64,000 bases of DNA from contig JAEZCE010000021.1 in the NCBI GenBank assembly GCA_023429995.1, forward strand, positions 23,906 to 87,905, in the 5' to 3' direction. Every line of letters begins with the position of its first letter. The stretch's first letter is position 1. A program made the translations under genes and the position numbers. Below, piece by piece: positions 33,368-41,216 of this stretch. Source of the stretch: Bacillota bacterium (lineage in GTDB: Bacteria; Bacillota; UBA4882; UBA8346). The notes beneath the pieces were generated by a model. That model had not been told where the DNA came from, did no database searches, and saw only the letters and a program-made list of their open reading frames with translations.

Positions 33368-35688
33368 TTGGGATTTGAGAACGGCCGGCCGGCTTTAAAC
33401 CAATCGGGAGGCAACAGCTCCTGGTACCGTTCATCTAAAAAACGGTCGTCCACGAATAAAACGGCCCCTTTATCCTCTGGGGTACGGAAAACCCTTCCTG
33501 CTGATTGAACGACTCTGATTAAACCAGGGATCAAATAGGCAAACAGAAATCCTTCATTATTACGTTCGTCAAAATACATCCGGATTAATTCTTGCTCGTC
33601 GCTGATAACCGGTAGTCCCGGGCCGATAATCGCCGCGCCGATAAGTTGTTCACCCGGCAGGTCAATGCCTTCCCCGAAAAGGCCACCGAGGACGGCCAGG
33701 CCGATGTTGGAACGGCCGGTCCCCACGGCAGTGATCCGTTTCAAGAATTCATGTCTTTGGCCCTCTTTCATGGCTACACTTTGGGCATAAATATTGGCCT
33801 TTCCAGCCAAGGCTTGGTTTAGCTGAGGCCAAATTGCTTTGAGGTAATTATAGGAGGGGAAAAAGACCAAATAATTGCCAACCCTGCTGGTAACGAAGTC
33901 ATAGATGCAGCGAATAAGAGCCGGAGCCGAAGTCTCGCGGCTTTTATAGCGGGTATCAATTCCCGGCACGTGCAGATATAATCGGGTCTCTTGCGGAAAT
34001 GGCGAAGTCAGCTGCAGAGTCAATGAATCCGTGTGAGCGCCCAATAGTTCCCGAAAATAGGTGATTGGCGAGAGGGTCGCCGAAAAGAAAACCGCTAGGC
34101 GGCCCTGATCAAGCCGGCGTCGGAGCAGAGGCCCGGGATTCAGGCAAAAAAGCCGTAAGAAGGTACGGTCCTGCTCCTTTTTTACATAAATGGCATATTC
34201 TTTTCCGGTTAATGCGGCGATTCGCGCAAAAGCGGTCAAGTTAAAATAGAATTCCTGGATTTTCTGTCGTAACTCCGGCGGAAGATGCTCCCGCAGCATC
34301 AACTCAACGGAGGCAGATAAACGTTCCAGTGCAGGCTCTAAAAAGTCAGGCAAATGAGATAACCTGATCCCCGGACGCTCTTCATTGGCCATTTCCCGCA
34401 GCCAGTCCTGGAAAAAATTTTCCACGGATCGGCAGCAGGCGGCCACCTTGGGCCTTTCCACCATGACTAGGGTACGAAAGGAAACCAGGTCCTGAAGTTC
34501 CAAAGTGGCCGAATACATATCGCGGCCCCGCGCAGCTAAATTGTGAGCCTCATCGACCAGGAAGAGAAAATCCTTACGGCCCGTCTGGAGAAAGAAGCGT
34601 TTTAAGTAGACGCCGGGATCAAACACATAGTTGTAATCACAGACGATGAGATCGGCGCTGATCGACAAATCGAGGGAGAGTTCAAAGGGGCAGACTTCGT
34701 ATTGTTTGGCATAGTCCATGACCATTTCCGGAACTATGAGTTCGTTTTCAAGGATGCCGGCTTCAATTTGACTTACCTTGGCGTAATAATCGCGGGCGTA
34801 GGGACAATAATTGGGATGACATTGGCAACCTGGGGAGAGGCATACCCGTTCTTTGGCTTCAATAAATACCGTCCGCAAATGCAACCCTGAATTTTTGCTG
34901 GCCAGGATGGTTTTTTTGAGGATTTCCTTGCCGGCCGTTTTGGCGGTAAGGAAAAAGATTTGGCTATACCTTTCGCTACAGGCCAAATTTTTTAAAGCGG
35001 GAAATAATACGCCAATGGTTTTACCGATACCGGTGGCAGCCTCCACTAAAAGATCCCGCTCTTGCTGAATGGCTTCGGAAACCAAATCAATTAATTGATC
35101 TTGGCCGTTACGCCGGTCTGCAAAGGGAAACGGCAATCCGTCGATAGACTGATTGCGTATTTTAAGCCAAGCATCCCGATCTTTGCGATCATGAAGGAAT
35201 TGTTCGGCTAAGGATATGAATAATTTTTGGGCGCCAGCCGGAGAGATTTCCAATTCAAAACTGCGTTCGGACAAATCATCCAAATTAAGATAGGTTAAGC
35301 GTCCGGTAATTTTGCGGTCGGGATTTTTGGCCGTCAGAAAATAGACATAGAGTTGTAATTGCGCTTTATGAGAGGGGTAACGATCCGGTGTCAAGTCGGA
35401 AAGATTGCTGTAAGTCGTTTTGATTTCTTCCACGATGATTTCGGTTGATGTTTCAATAATCCCGTCCATCCGGCCTTGGACAATCAAAAGGTAATCCGGT
35501 GTATCATAAGTGTATTCAAGCGGAACTTCTTTTTGATAGCCTGGAGGTCTCTGGGAAGTCAATAAATGATGACCCATGGTTCCCTCTTGGGCGCGGGTGG
35601 CCGGATAAAAACCGGTTCCCAGATCTTTGGGGTGATACAATAATTCCAATAGGTCTTTTACAGCGATTTTCAGGACTTGTTGAGGCAA
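33331..35688 (-). CDS. DinG/XPD-type Fe-S helicase with N-terminal PD-(D/E)XK domain
   Basis: 785 residues. An N-terminal Cas4/RecB-like nuclease module shows GRMDGII near 72 and IIVEEIKTTYS near 84 (D...ExK). The SF2 helicase follows: Walker A VEAATGIGKTIGVLFPAL near 213, four Cys in RVCLSPGCQCHPNYCPYA and CPFEL (Fe-S cluster as in XPD/DinG), DEAH box FLVDEAHNLAARG near 378, then FSATLSPITYF, GLFGEGIDLPGE and VVQSAGRVFRT (motif VI) at the end. It probably unwinds 5'-3' at damaged or displaced DNA. TTG start, AGGAGG 7 nt upstream. The same architecture is common in Clostridia-type Bacillota. Confidence 0.92.
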   Translation of the reverse strand: MPQQVLKIAVKDLLELLYHPKDLGTGFYPATRAQEGTMGHHLLTSQRPPGYQKEVPLEYTYDTPDYLLIVQGRMDGIIETSTEIIVEEIKTTYSNLSDLTPDRYPSHKAQLQLYVYFLTAKNPDRKITGRLTYLNLDDLSERSFELEISPAGAQKLFISLAEQFLHDRKDRDAWLKIRNQSIDGLPFPFADRRNGQDQLIDLVSEAIQQERDLLVEAATGIGKTIGVLFPALKNLACSERYSQIFFLTAKTAGKEILKKTILASKNSGLHLRTVFIEAKERVCLSPGCQCHPNYCPYARDYYAKVSQIEAGILENELIVPEMVMDYAKQYEVCPFELSLDLSISADLIVCDYNYVFDPGVYLKRFFLQTGRKDFLFLVDEAHNLAARGRDMYSATLELQDLVSFRTLVMVERPKVAACCRSVENFFQDWLREMANEERPGIRLSHLPDFLEPALERLSASVELMLREHLPPELRQKIQEFYFNLTAFARIAALTGKEYAIYVKKEQDRTFLRLFCLNPGPLLRRRLDQGRLAVFFSATLSPITYFRELLGAHTDSLTLQLTSPFPQETRLYLHVPGIDTRYKSRETSAPALIRCIYDFVTSRVGNYLVFFPSYNYLKAIWPQLNQALAGKANIYAQSVAMKEGQRHEFLKRITAVGTGRSNIGLAVLGGLFGEGIDLPGEQLIGAAIIGPGLPVISDEQELIRMYFDERNNEGFLFAYLIPGLIRVVQSAGRVFRTPEDKGAVLFVDDRFLDERYQELLPPDWFKAGRPFSNPNYKLLLQDFWKE

Positions 35689-35868
35689 TGTTTTCCTCCT
35701 GGGACGAACGTTTCGAATGTTTGGATTAAACTATAGCCTCATTTTATCATGAGCCGCAGCAAGCTGCAAATTTTTAGGCGTTTTTTGTTAGAAGTTATTG
35801 GAATCAGCAGGAATCTTTGGATTTGCGTAGAAAGCTGCATCAAATTGATGGATTGGAGTGGAGAACGA

Positions 35869-36756
35869 ATGCCAAAACGTACAGGCTATGGTTGGCTTTT
35901 TTTTATAATCATTGTATTGCTTTACGGATGTTTCGTAATGGCCGCGGATGAGCCAATTAATCTTTCGGCGGAATCATTGCGACCTGGAGATTTTATTGCA
36001 ATCAGAGTCCAGGCGGAGCTTCAATCTGTAATTGAAGTTAATTTTATCAATAATAAAACGAAATTGCAATGGAACAACGGCCAATTCATCGGTTTGATTT
36101 CCGCCTCCTACTTTGTCAAACCCGGCACTTATCCTTTGAAGGTTACGATTTCCAAAGAATCACAGAGTCAAACCAAAGAATATCCCATCGAAGTGGTTCG
36201 GCGTGATTTTCCCGAAGACCGGGTGATTATTGCCGAGACCACCCGCAAGCAGATATTGACACCGCAAAATGTTAACGCCGATGCCCAAAAAAGCGCCGAT
36301 GTCCGTCAAAAGGGACGGACGGAGCAACTTAATCCGCTTTGGACGGGGAAATTTATCTGGCCGGTCCAAGGCAAGATTACAACGGAGTATGGCTTAATTC
36401 GCTATGTAAATGATATTGAGGAAGGAAGGCATTCGGGGCTGGATATTTCCGCTCCCGCCGGGACGCCTGTCTTGGCTTGTAACGATGGACAAGTGGCCTT
36501 TGCCGGAATGATGAATGTGACCGGCTTAACAATTATTGTCAATCATGGGATCGGACTTTACACCTCCTATTGCCATCTTTCCAAAATCGCTGTCCAAGAA
36601 GGGGCCATGGTCAAAAATGGCCAAATCATTGGAAACGTTGGTATGACAGGATTGGCTACCGGTCCCCATCTTCATTTAACGGTTCGTATTGGGGAAAATT
36701 GTGTGAATCCTTATCTGTTACTTGATAAAGAAATCAAATGGGATGATAACCCATAA
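35869..36756 (+). CDS. M23-family murein endopeptidase (LytM domain)
   Basis: About 295 residues. A membrane or signal segment (LFFIIIVLLYGCFVMA) leads to an Ig-like domain (about 25-110), a linker, and the LytM domain: GRHSGLDISAPAGTPV with the His and Asp zinc ligands, NHGIGLYTSYCHLSKI and GPHLHLTVR (HxH). It would cleave peptidoglycan cross-links outside the inner membrane. The Cys in YGCFVM is not a convincing lipobox. GGAG 6 nt before ATG 35869 favours this over the longer frame at 35749. It is 13 bp ahead of a small reading frame that leads to the ECF genes. Confidence 0.9.
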   Translation: MPKRTGYGWLFFIIIVLLYGCFVMAADEPINLSAESLRPGDFIAIRVQAELQSVIEVNFINNKTKLQWNNGQFIGLISASYFVKPGTYPLKVTISKESQSQTKEYPIEVVRRDFPEDRVIIAETTRKQILTPQNVNADAQKSADVRQKGRTEQLNPLWTGKFIWPVQGKITTEYGLIRYVNDIEEGRHSGLDISAPAGTPVLACNDGQVAFAGMMNVTGLTIIVNHGIGLYTSYCHLSKIAVQEGAMVKNGQIIGNVGMTGLATGPHLHLTVRIGENCVNPYLLLDKEIKWDDNP

Positions 36757-36769
36757 GGAGAATCTGTTT

Positions 36770-36929
36770 GTGGAGTTATCCGAAGTCATGACAGTTTTTA
36801 TACGGACGCCCGAAGCTGTAATTGACCATTGAGGGTAAAAACTCGGCGGCAGCGGGCGAGGAACGGGAAATCATTTTGGCTTTGGAAGCGATTGTCTCAT
36901 TAAACGAAATTAATAAGGGGGAGCAGACG
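36770..36929 (+). other. Possible small, frameshifted gene between the peptidase and the ECF S component
   Basis: AAGGAG at 36755-36760 precedes a GTG at 36770 that gives 20 residues (VELSEVMTVFIRTPEAVIDH) and a stop. A second frame continues without a gap (IEGKNSAAAGEEREIILALE and so on) straight into the ECF S gene frame. A single base change of frame near 36828 would join them into about 55 residues. It may be a remnant or a chance frame. Confidence 0.25.
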
Positions 36930-37532
36930 ATGAGTAAAAGAGGAATGTGGTCTTTAAAATTATCGACGGCATCATTGGTATTGATTCCGGCGGCGGTAGC
37001 CATCAATTACATCGGTAAATCCTTTGCCGGTGTACTCAAATTACCGTTATGGCTGGACGCTATCGGAACAATTTTGGCCAGTATGCTGGCTGGCCCAATC
37101 GTTGGGGCGCTTTGTGGCGCAATAAACAATATTATTTATGGCTTAACGATGGATCCGGTTTCTTTTATTTACGCCATTACCAGTATGGCTATTGGCTTGG
37201 TTGTCGGTATTATGGCCTATCAGGGTTGGGTGACCAGTTTTTGGAAGGCCTTTATGATCGGTGTTGTCGTGGCTGTAGTATCGGCGGTGGTTTCAACTCC
37301 GATTAATATTTGGTTTTGGAGGGGCCAAACCGGAAACATCTGGGGAGATGCCTTGTATGCATTGCTAATTGCCCATAAAAATCCGGTTTGGCTGTCATCG
37401 TTTTTGGATGAGTTTGTTGTCGATTTACCGGACAAAATCGCCACAGTCATGATCGGTTATTGGATTTTTAAAGGGTTGCCGAAGAAATTAACCGTGCTTT
37501 ATAACAACGATAACAAAACCGAGACTCTTTAA
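36930..37532 (+). CDS. ECF transporter S component (substrate-binding membrane subunit)
   Basis: 200 residues, about six membrane segments. LPLWLDAIGTILASMLAGPIVGALCGAINNIIYGL near residues 35-70 and ITSMAIGLVVGIMAYQGWV are typical of a group of ECF S components. In the cell it captures a vitamin or related compound and docks on the T-A-A' module encoded downstream. GGGGGAG before ATG 36930 sets the start; the frame upstream to 36822 is probably not translated with it. No riboswitch is apparent, so the substrate is unknown. A 91-bp hairpin element separates it from ecfT. Confidence 0.82.
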   Translation: MSKRGMWSLKLSTASLVLIPAAVAINYIGKSFAGVLKLPLWLDAIGTILASMLAGPIVGALCGAINNIIYGLTMDPVSFIYAITSMAIGLVVGIMAYQGWVTSFWKAFMIGVVVAVVSAVVSTPINIWFWRGQTGNIWGDALYALLIAHKNPVWLSSFLDEFVVDLPDKIATVMIGYWIFKGLPKKLTVLYNNDNKTETL

Positions 37533-37547
37533 ACCTCGATAGTAAGT

Positions 37548-37643
37548 GGCTGTCTCAAAAGGAACTATCCATGTTGGGGATACAATCCAAGGGATGTTTT
37601 GTATACCTCTCTCATTAAAAATTACTTTTCAGACAGCCTTTTT
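37548..37643. repeat. Long hairpin with 14-bp arms inside the ECF operon
   Basis: GGCTGTCTCAAAAG (37548-37561) is complementary, with one mismatch, to CTTTTCAGACAGCC (37625-37638), followed by five T. The 63-nt interior is AT-rich. It can act as a terminator or attenuator between S and T genes. The arm resembles inverted repeats of some transposases of the IS1182/IS5 kind and the terminator at 22149, so a small mobile element is also possible. Confidence 0.6.
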
Positions 37644-37668
37644 ATGAAACAAAGGGTGGTGGTAGCAT

Positions 37669-38445
37669 TTGAATATCGTAAGTCTTTACCAGCCCAGGCA
37701 ATCCTTCATTCATCAGATCGATCCCATAAGTAAAATGTTGTATATTTGTGCCGCTATCGCGGTTCCTTTAATTATTCCGACGATTTGGACGGCGTGGTCC
37801 TGTTTATTATGGAGCGTTGTCTTACTGTTGATGGGTAAAGTATTTCAAAAGGTTATTCCTTTAATGGGTTTCAGTATTGTTATTCTTTTATCGATTATCA
37901 TTATTCAAGGCTTATTCATGGCAGAGAATAAAATCCCGCTATTTTCCCTCGGCCGGATGACTTTTTATAAAGAAGGCTTGGGCTTTGCTTTTGGGCTGGC
38001 TTTGCGGGTTTTAAATATAGTAAGCGCTTTTGCGATTTTGGTTCTTACCACCAAACCATCGGATCTAATTGAAAGTCTGGTTCGGAAGGGGTTATCTCCC
38101 AAGATAGGATATGTTCTAAGTTCGGTCCTGCAAATCATTCCACAGATGTTGGCTACCATGGGAACCATTATGGATGCTCAACGATCCCGGGGGATGGAAA
38201 CCGAGGGCCAATTAACAGTCCGGCTCAAGGCATTTCTTCCGTTAATTGGACCGGTGGTAATGAATTCTTTGATCAATACCAGAGAACGGGCGATGGCTCT
38301 TGAAGTAAGAGGTTTTACATCTTCGGTTCCAAAGACTTTTTTAAATGAGGAATTGAAGGCTTCTTACAGCAAAATCATCCGCTGGGGTATGATTGTCGTC
38401 ATATTGACAGCAATTGCTTGGAGGATAGCCGGATGGCCAATGTAA
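37669..38445 (+). CDS. ecfT: ECF transporter transmembrane component EcfT
   Basis: 258 residues with five to six membrane segments. HQIDPISKMLYICAAIAVPL at the N-terminus and the coupling-helix motifs DAQRSRGME (about 165) and ERAMALEVRGF (about 205), both in the A-R-G pattern, identify the CbiQ/EcfT family. These motifs touch the ATPases. TTG start with AAGGGTGG upstream. It is followed at once by the two ATPase genes, the last 13 bp overlapping the first of them. Works with the S component at 36930. Confidence 0.92.
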   Translation: MNIVSLYQPRQSFIHQIDPISKMLYICAAIAVPLIIPTIWTAWSCLLWSVVLLLMGKVFQKVIPLMGFSIVILLSIIIIQGLFMAENKIPLFSLGRMTFYKEGLGFAFGLALRVLNIVSAFAILVLTTKPSDLIESLVRKGLSPKIGYVLSSVLQIIPQMLATMGTIMDAQRSRGMETEGQLTVRLKAFLPLIGPVVMNSLINTRERAMALEVRGFTSSVPKTFLNEELKASYSKIIRWGMIVVILTAIAWRIAGWPM

Positions 38446-39284
38446 AGATCATGGTTGAGAATTTAAAATACCGGTATCCTTTGACGGAGGAATTAGCGCT
38501 CAAGGGAGTATCCTTCGAAGTCAAAACGGGAGAATTTATTGGAATCGTTGGCCCCAATACCGCTGGAAAATCCACTCTGTGCCAAGCGATGGTGGGTCTG
38601 GTCCCCCAATTTTATCATGGCGCTTATGGCGGTCGGGTGCTTATCGATGGAATGGATGCCGCCCATACTGAACTTTCCCGATTATGTTTGAAAGCGGGAA
38701 TTGTTTTTCAAAACCCTTTTACGCAGGTTACTGGCGCCAAAATGACTGTTTATGAGGAGATTGCTTTTGGTTTAGAAAATATGGGGTTACCCCGGGGTGA
38801 AATGATAGAACGCATCGATGAAGCTTTAGAAATGCTCGATATTTATGACTACCGGTCGCAAAATCCTTTTGGATTGTCGGGAGGGCAGATGCAGCGAATG
38901 GCAATTGCCGGTATTATCGCAATGCGGCCCGAGATTATTATTTTTGATGAGCCCACGTCTCAACTGGACCCGCAAGGTTCGGAGGAAGTATTTAAAGCGG
39001 TTCAGGGCTTAAGTAAACAAGGGTTGACCATTATGATGGTGGAGCATAAAATCGAAAAAATCGCCAAGTATGCCGACAAAGTGTTGTTATTGCATCAAGG
39101 ACAAGTGATTGATTTTGATTTGCCTCAAAAAGTATTCTCACGATCGGATTTGGAGAATTTCGGAGTTACGGCTCCGGTTTTTACAAACATATGCAAGGGA
39201 CTGAATATCAAAGATCCCAAGAACGGCTATTATCCGGTTACTTTGGATGATACGTATCAGGTGGTGGCAGAACAAAATGGTTAA
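38433..39284 (+). CDS. ecfA: ECF transporter ATPase EcfA (first copy)
   Basis: 283 residues. Walker A is GIVGPNTAGKSTLCQAMVGL (Thr-Ala where Gly-Ser is usual), Q-loop FQNPFTQVTG, signature LSGGQMQRMAIAG, Walker B IIIFDEPTSQLDPQ, and VEHKIEKIAKYADKV as the switch His. The C-terminal extension (about 225-283) is the ECF-type. TTGGAGG before ATG 38433. It overlaps ecfT by 13 bp and the second ATPase by 8 bp, so the three are translationally coupled. A group I (dedicated) ECF module is inferred from the full S-T-A-A set. Confidence 0.92.
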   Translation: MANVKIMVENLKYRYPLTEELALKGVSFEVKTGEFIGIVGPNTAGKSTLCQAMVGLVPQFYHGAYGGRVLIDGMDAAHTELSRLCLKAGIVFQNPFTQVTGAKMTVYEEIAFGLENMGLPRGEMIERIDEALEMLDIYDYRSQNPFGLSGGQMQRMAIAGIIAMRPEIIIFDEPTSQLDPQGSEEVFKAVQGLSKQGLTIMMVEHKIEKIAKYADKVLLLHQGQVIDFDLPQKVFSRSDLENFGVTAPVFTNICKGLNIKDPKNGYYPVTLDDTYQVVAEQNG

Positions 39285-40077
39285 CATCACTGTAGAAAAT
39301 CTGCATTTTTCGTATACGGTCGGCAAGGAGATATTAAAGGGGATTAATCTTCAATTTGATAACACATCCACCGCGATCATCGGTCAAAACGGTTCCGGAA
39401 AAACCACTTTTGTGAAGTTATTAAAAGGATTGCTCCGGCCCAGCTCCGGACGGATCCTGGTGTCGGGAAAAGATATTTCCGACCTCACTGTGGCGAGACT
39501 TTCGAGGGAAATCGGCCTGGTATTTCAAAACCCCAATGACCAGATTTTTAAAAGTACGGTTATGGACGAGGTTATGTTTGGCCCATTAAACATTGGCCAA
39601 TCCGAGTCCCTGGCGAAGGAGAATTCGTTACAGGCCTTAGAAATGGTAGGCTTATCCCATTGCCTTGCATCTCATCCCTATGATTTAAGTTTGTCAGAGA
39701 GAAAACTTGTCAGTATTGCTTCGGTGGTGGCAATGCAAACCGAAATCATTATTTTGGACGAACCGACTATTGCTCAGGATTACGGGGGAAAAGAAAAAAT
39801 CAAGAAGATTATCAAGGATTTATCGTCAGAAGGGCGGCTTGTTTTGACTATTATTCATGACATGGACTTTGTAGCGGAGACTTTTGAAAGGACTATTGTT
39901 TTCCAAAAGGGACAGGTCTTGGTCGATGGGGATACCCGGGTGGTTTTCGGCGAAACGGATATTTTATATAACGCTCATTTGGAACCGCCTCATGTAACTC
40001 AACTGTGCCGGAAACTTGGGTATAAAGAAACGTTTTTAACGACAGAAGAGTTTATCCGTTATAAAAAAGGGAAATAA
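39277..40077 (+). CDS. ecfA2: ECF transporter ATPase EcfA' (second copy, degenerate signature)
   Basis: 266 residues. Walker A is IIGQNGSGKTTFVKLLKGLL, Q-loop FQNPNDQIFKSTV, Walker B IIILDEPTIAQDYGG, and His switch IIHDMDFV. The ABC signature is LSLSERKLVSIASVV instead of LSGGQ, and the D-loop has Ala-Gln-Asp. Degenerate signatures in one partner are known for heterodimeric ECF ATPases and make one ATP site weak. It overlaps the upstream ATPase stop by 8 bp and is followed by a terminator at 40155. Likely forms a dimer with the 38433 product under EcfT. Confidence 0.92.
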   Translation: MVNITVENLHFSYTVGKEILKGINLQFDNTSTAIIGQNGSGKTTFVKLLKGLLRPSSGRILVSGKDISDLTVARLSREIGLVFQNPNDQIFKSTVMDEVMFGPLNIGQSESLAKENSLQALEMVGLSHCLASHPYDLSLSERKLVSIASVVAMQTEIIILDEPTIAQDYGGKEKIKKIIKDLSSEGRLVLTIIHDMDFVAETFERTIVFQKGQVLVDGDTRVVFGETDILYNAHLEPPHVTQLCRKLGYKETFLTTEEFIRYKKGK

Positions 40078-40154
40078 AATTGGCTGTCCTTTTCGGACTC
40101 TTCCGCTTCAAGGTTAATTGTCCGTCGGCCCCATTGAATTGGTTTAAGAAGATT

Positions 40155-40176
40155 CAGGCGAGCGCCTGTTTTTTTT
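40155..40176 (+). terminator. Terminator of the ECF operon
   Basis: CAGGC (40155-40159), loop GAGC, GCCTG (40164-40168) and eight T. It separates the ECF operon from nadABC. Confidence 0.88.
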
Positions 40177-40213
40177 ATATACTTTTGACATCTTCCGATT
40201 GTCCAATAAACTG

Positions 40214-40242
40214 TTGACAAAAGGAAACTCCAAAAGTAAAAT
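40214..40242 (+). promoter_or_regulatory. Sigma-A promoter of nadABC
   Basis: TTGACA (40214-40219), a 17-nt spacer and TAAAAT (40237-40242), 36 bp before the nadA start. No repeat typical of a NAD repressor operator could be identified with certainty. Confidence 0.82.
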
Positions 40243-40277
40243 GAGGATAAATTGCGCTGAAAACAGGAGAATCGGGA

Positions 40278-41198
40278 ATGTCTCAATCGGAATATACTGT
40301 GCAAATGGTTGAAATAGATCGTTTACGCGCACAACAGCATGCAATCATTTTGGCCCATAATTATCAAAATGATGAAATCCAGGATTTAGCGGATTATGTT
40401 GGGGATTCATTGGCTCTTAGTCAAATAGCGGCAAGCACTAAGGCCGAAGTCGTCGTGTTTTGCGGAGTCCATTTTATGGCGGAAAGCGCGGCTATCCTAT
40501 CCCCCGAAAAAAAAGTTATTTTGCCGGATGAGACGGCTGGCTGCCCCATGGCGGAAATGGCTGAAGTTGATGAAGTTCTGAAATGGCGTGAGCAATATCC
40601 CCGGGCAGCGGTAGTCTCCTATGTGAATTCTACGGCGGCAGTCAAAGCAGTCAGTGATTATTGTTGTACATCCGCCAATGCGGTAAAATTGGTCCAAAAC
40701 ATACCGGAGCAAGAAATCATATTTTTGCCCGATCAAAATTTGGGGCGTTATGTTGCCGGCAAAGTGCCCCGGAAGAAATTTCACATCTGGCCCGGTTATT
40801 GCCTAACGCATCAGCGGATTACGCCGGAAGATGTAATCGTAGCCAAACAGCATCATCCGGATGCTTTCGTTTTGGTACATCCGGAATGCCGTGAGGATGT
40901 GGCTCAGGCAGCCGATTTTATCGGAAGCACCTCGCAAATCATGAAATATGTCAGAGAATCTTCCGGTCGAAATTTTATCATCGGCACCGAAATGGGAATC
41001 ATTCACGGTCTGCAAAAGGAGAATCCTCAGAAGACTTTTTATTTATTATCTCTCGGATTAGTCTGTCCCAATATGAAACGCATCACAATTCCCAAAGTTT
41101 TGGCTGCCTTGCAAAACCAAAGCAAGATTATTACGGTGCCGCCTGAGATTCAGGTACGGGCAAGAGCATCTCTTGAACGGATGTTAGAATATGTATAA
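40278..41198 (+). CDS. nadA: Quinolinate synthase
   Basis: 306 residues, the usual bacterial length. NadA condenses iminoaspartate with dihydroxyacetone phosphate to quinolinate using a 4Fe-4S cluster whose three Cys are placed in FCGVHFMAE (residue 62), WPGYCLTHQ (175) and LVCPNMKRI (263), all present. ILAHNYQNDEIQDLADYVGDSL near the start and GTEMGIIHGL are further family motifs. AGGAG lies 9 nt before the ATG. It starts the nadABC operon (18 bp to nadB). The cluster is oxygen-sensitive, in line with an anaerobe. Confidence 0.97.
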   Translation: MSQSEYTVQMVEIDRLRAQQHAIILAHNYQNDEIQDLADYVGDSLALSQIAASTKAEVVVFCGVHFMAESAAILSPEKKVILPDETAGCPMAEMAEVDEVLKWREQYPRAAVVSYVNSTAAVKAVSDYCCTSANAVKLVQNIPEQEIIFLPDQNLGRYVAGKVPRKKFHIWPGYCLTHQRITPEDVIVAKQHHPDAFVLVHPECREDVAQAADFIGSTSQIMKYVRESSGRNFIIGTEMGIIHGLQKENPQKTFYLLSLGLVCPNMKRITIPKVLAALQNQSKIITVPPEIQVRARASLERMLEYV

Positions 41199-41216
41199 AG
41201 GCAAGTGGAGGTTATA

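Noticed and set aside
40185..40190. Second TTGACA upstream of nadA
   Set aside because: No acceptable -10 lies 16-18 nt downstream; the copy at 40214 is far better.
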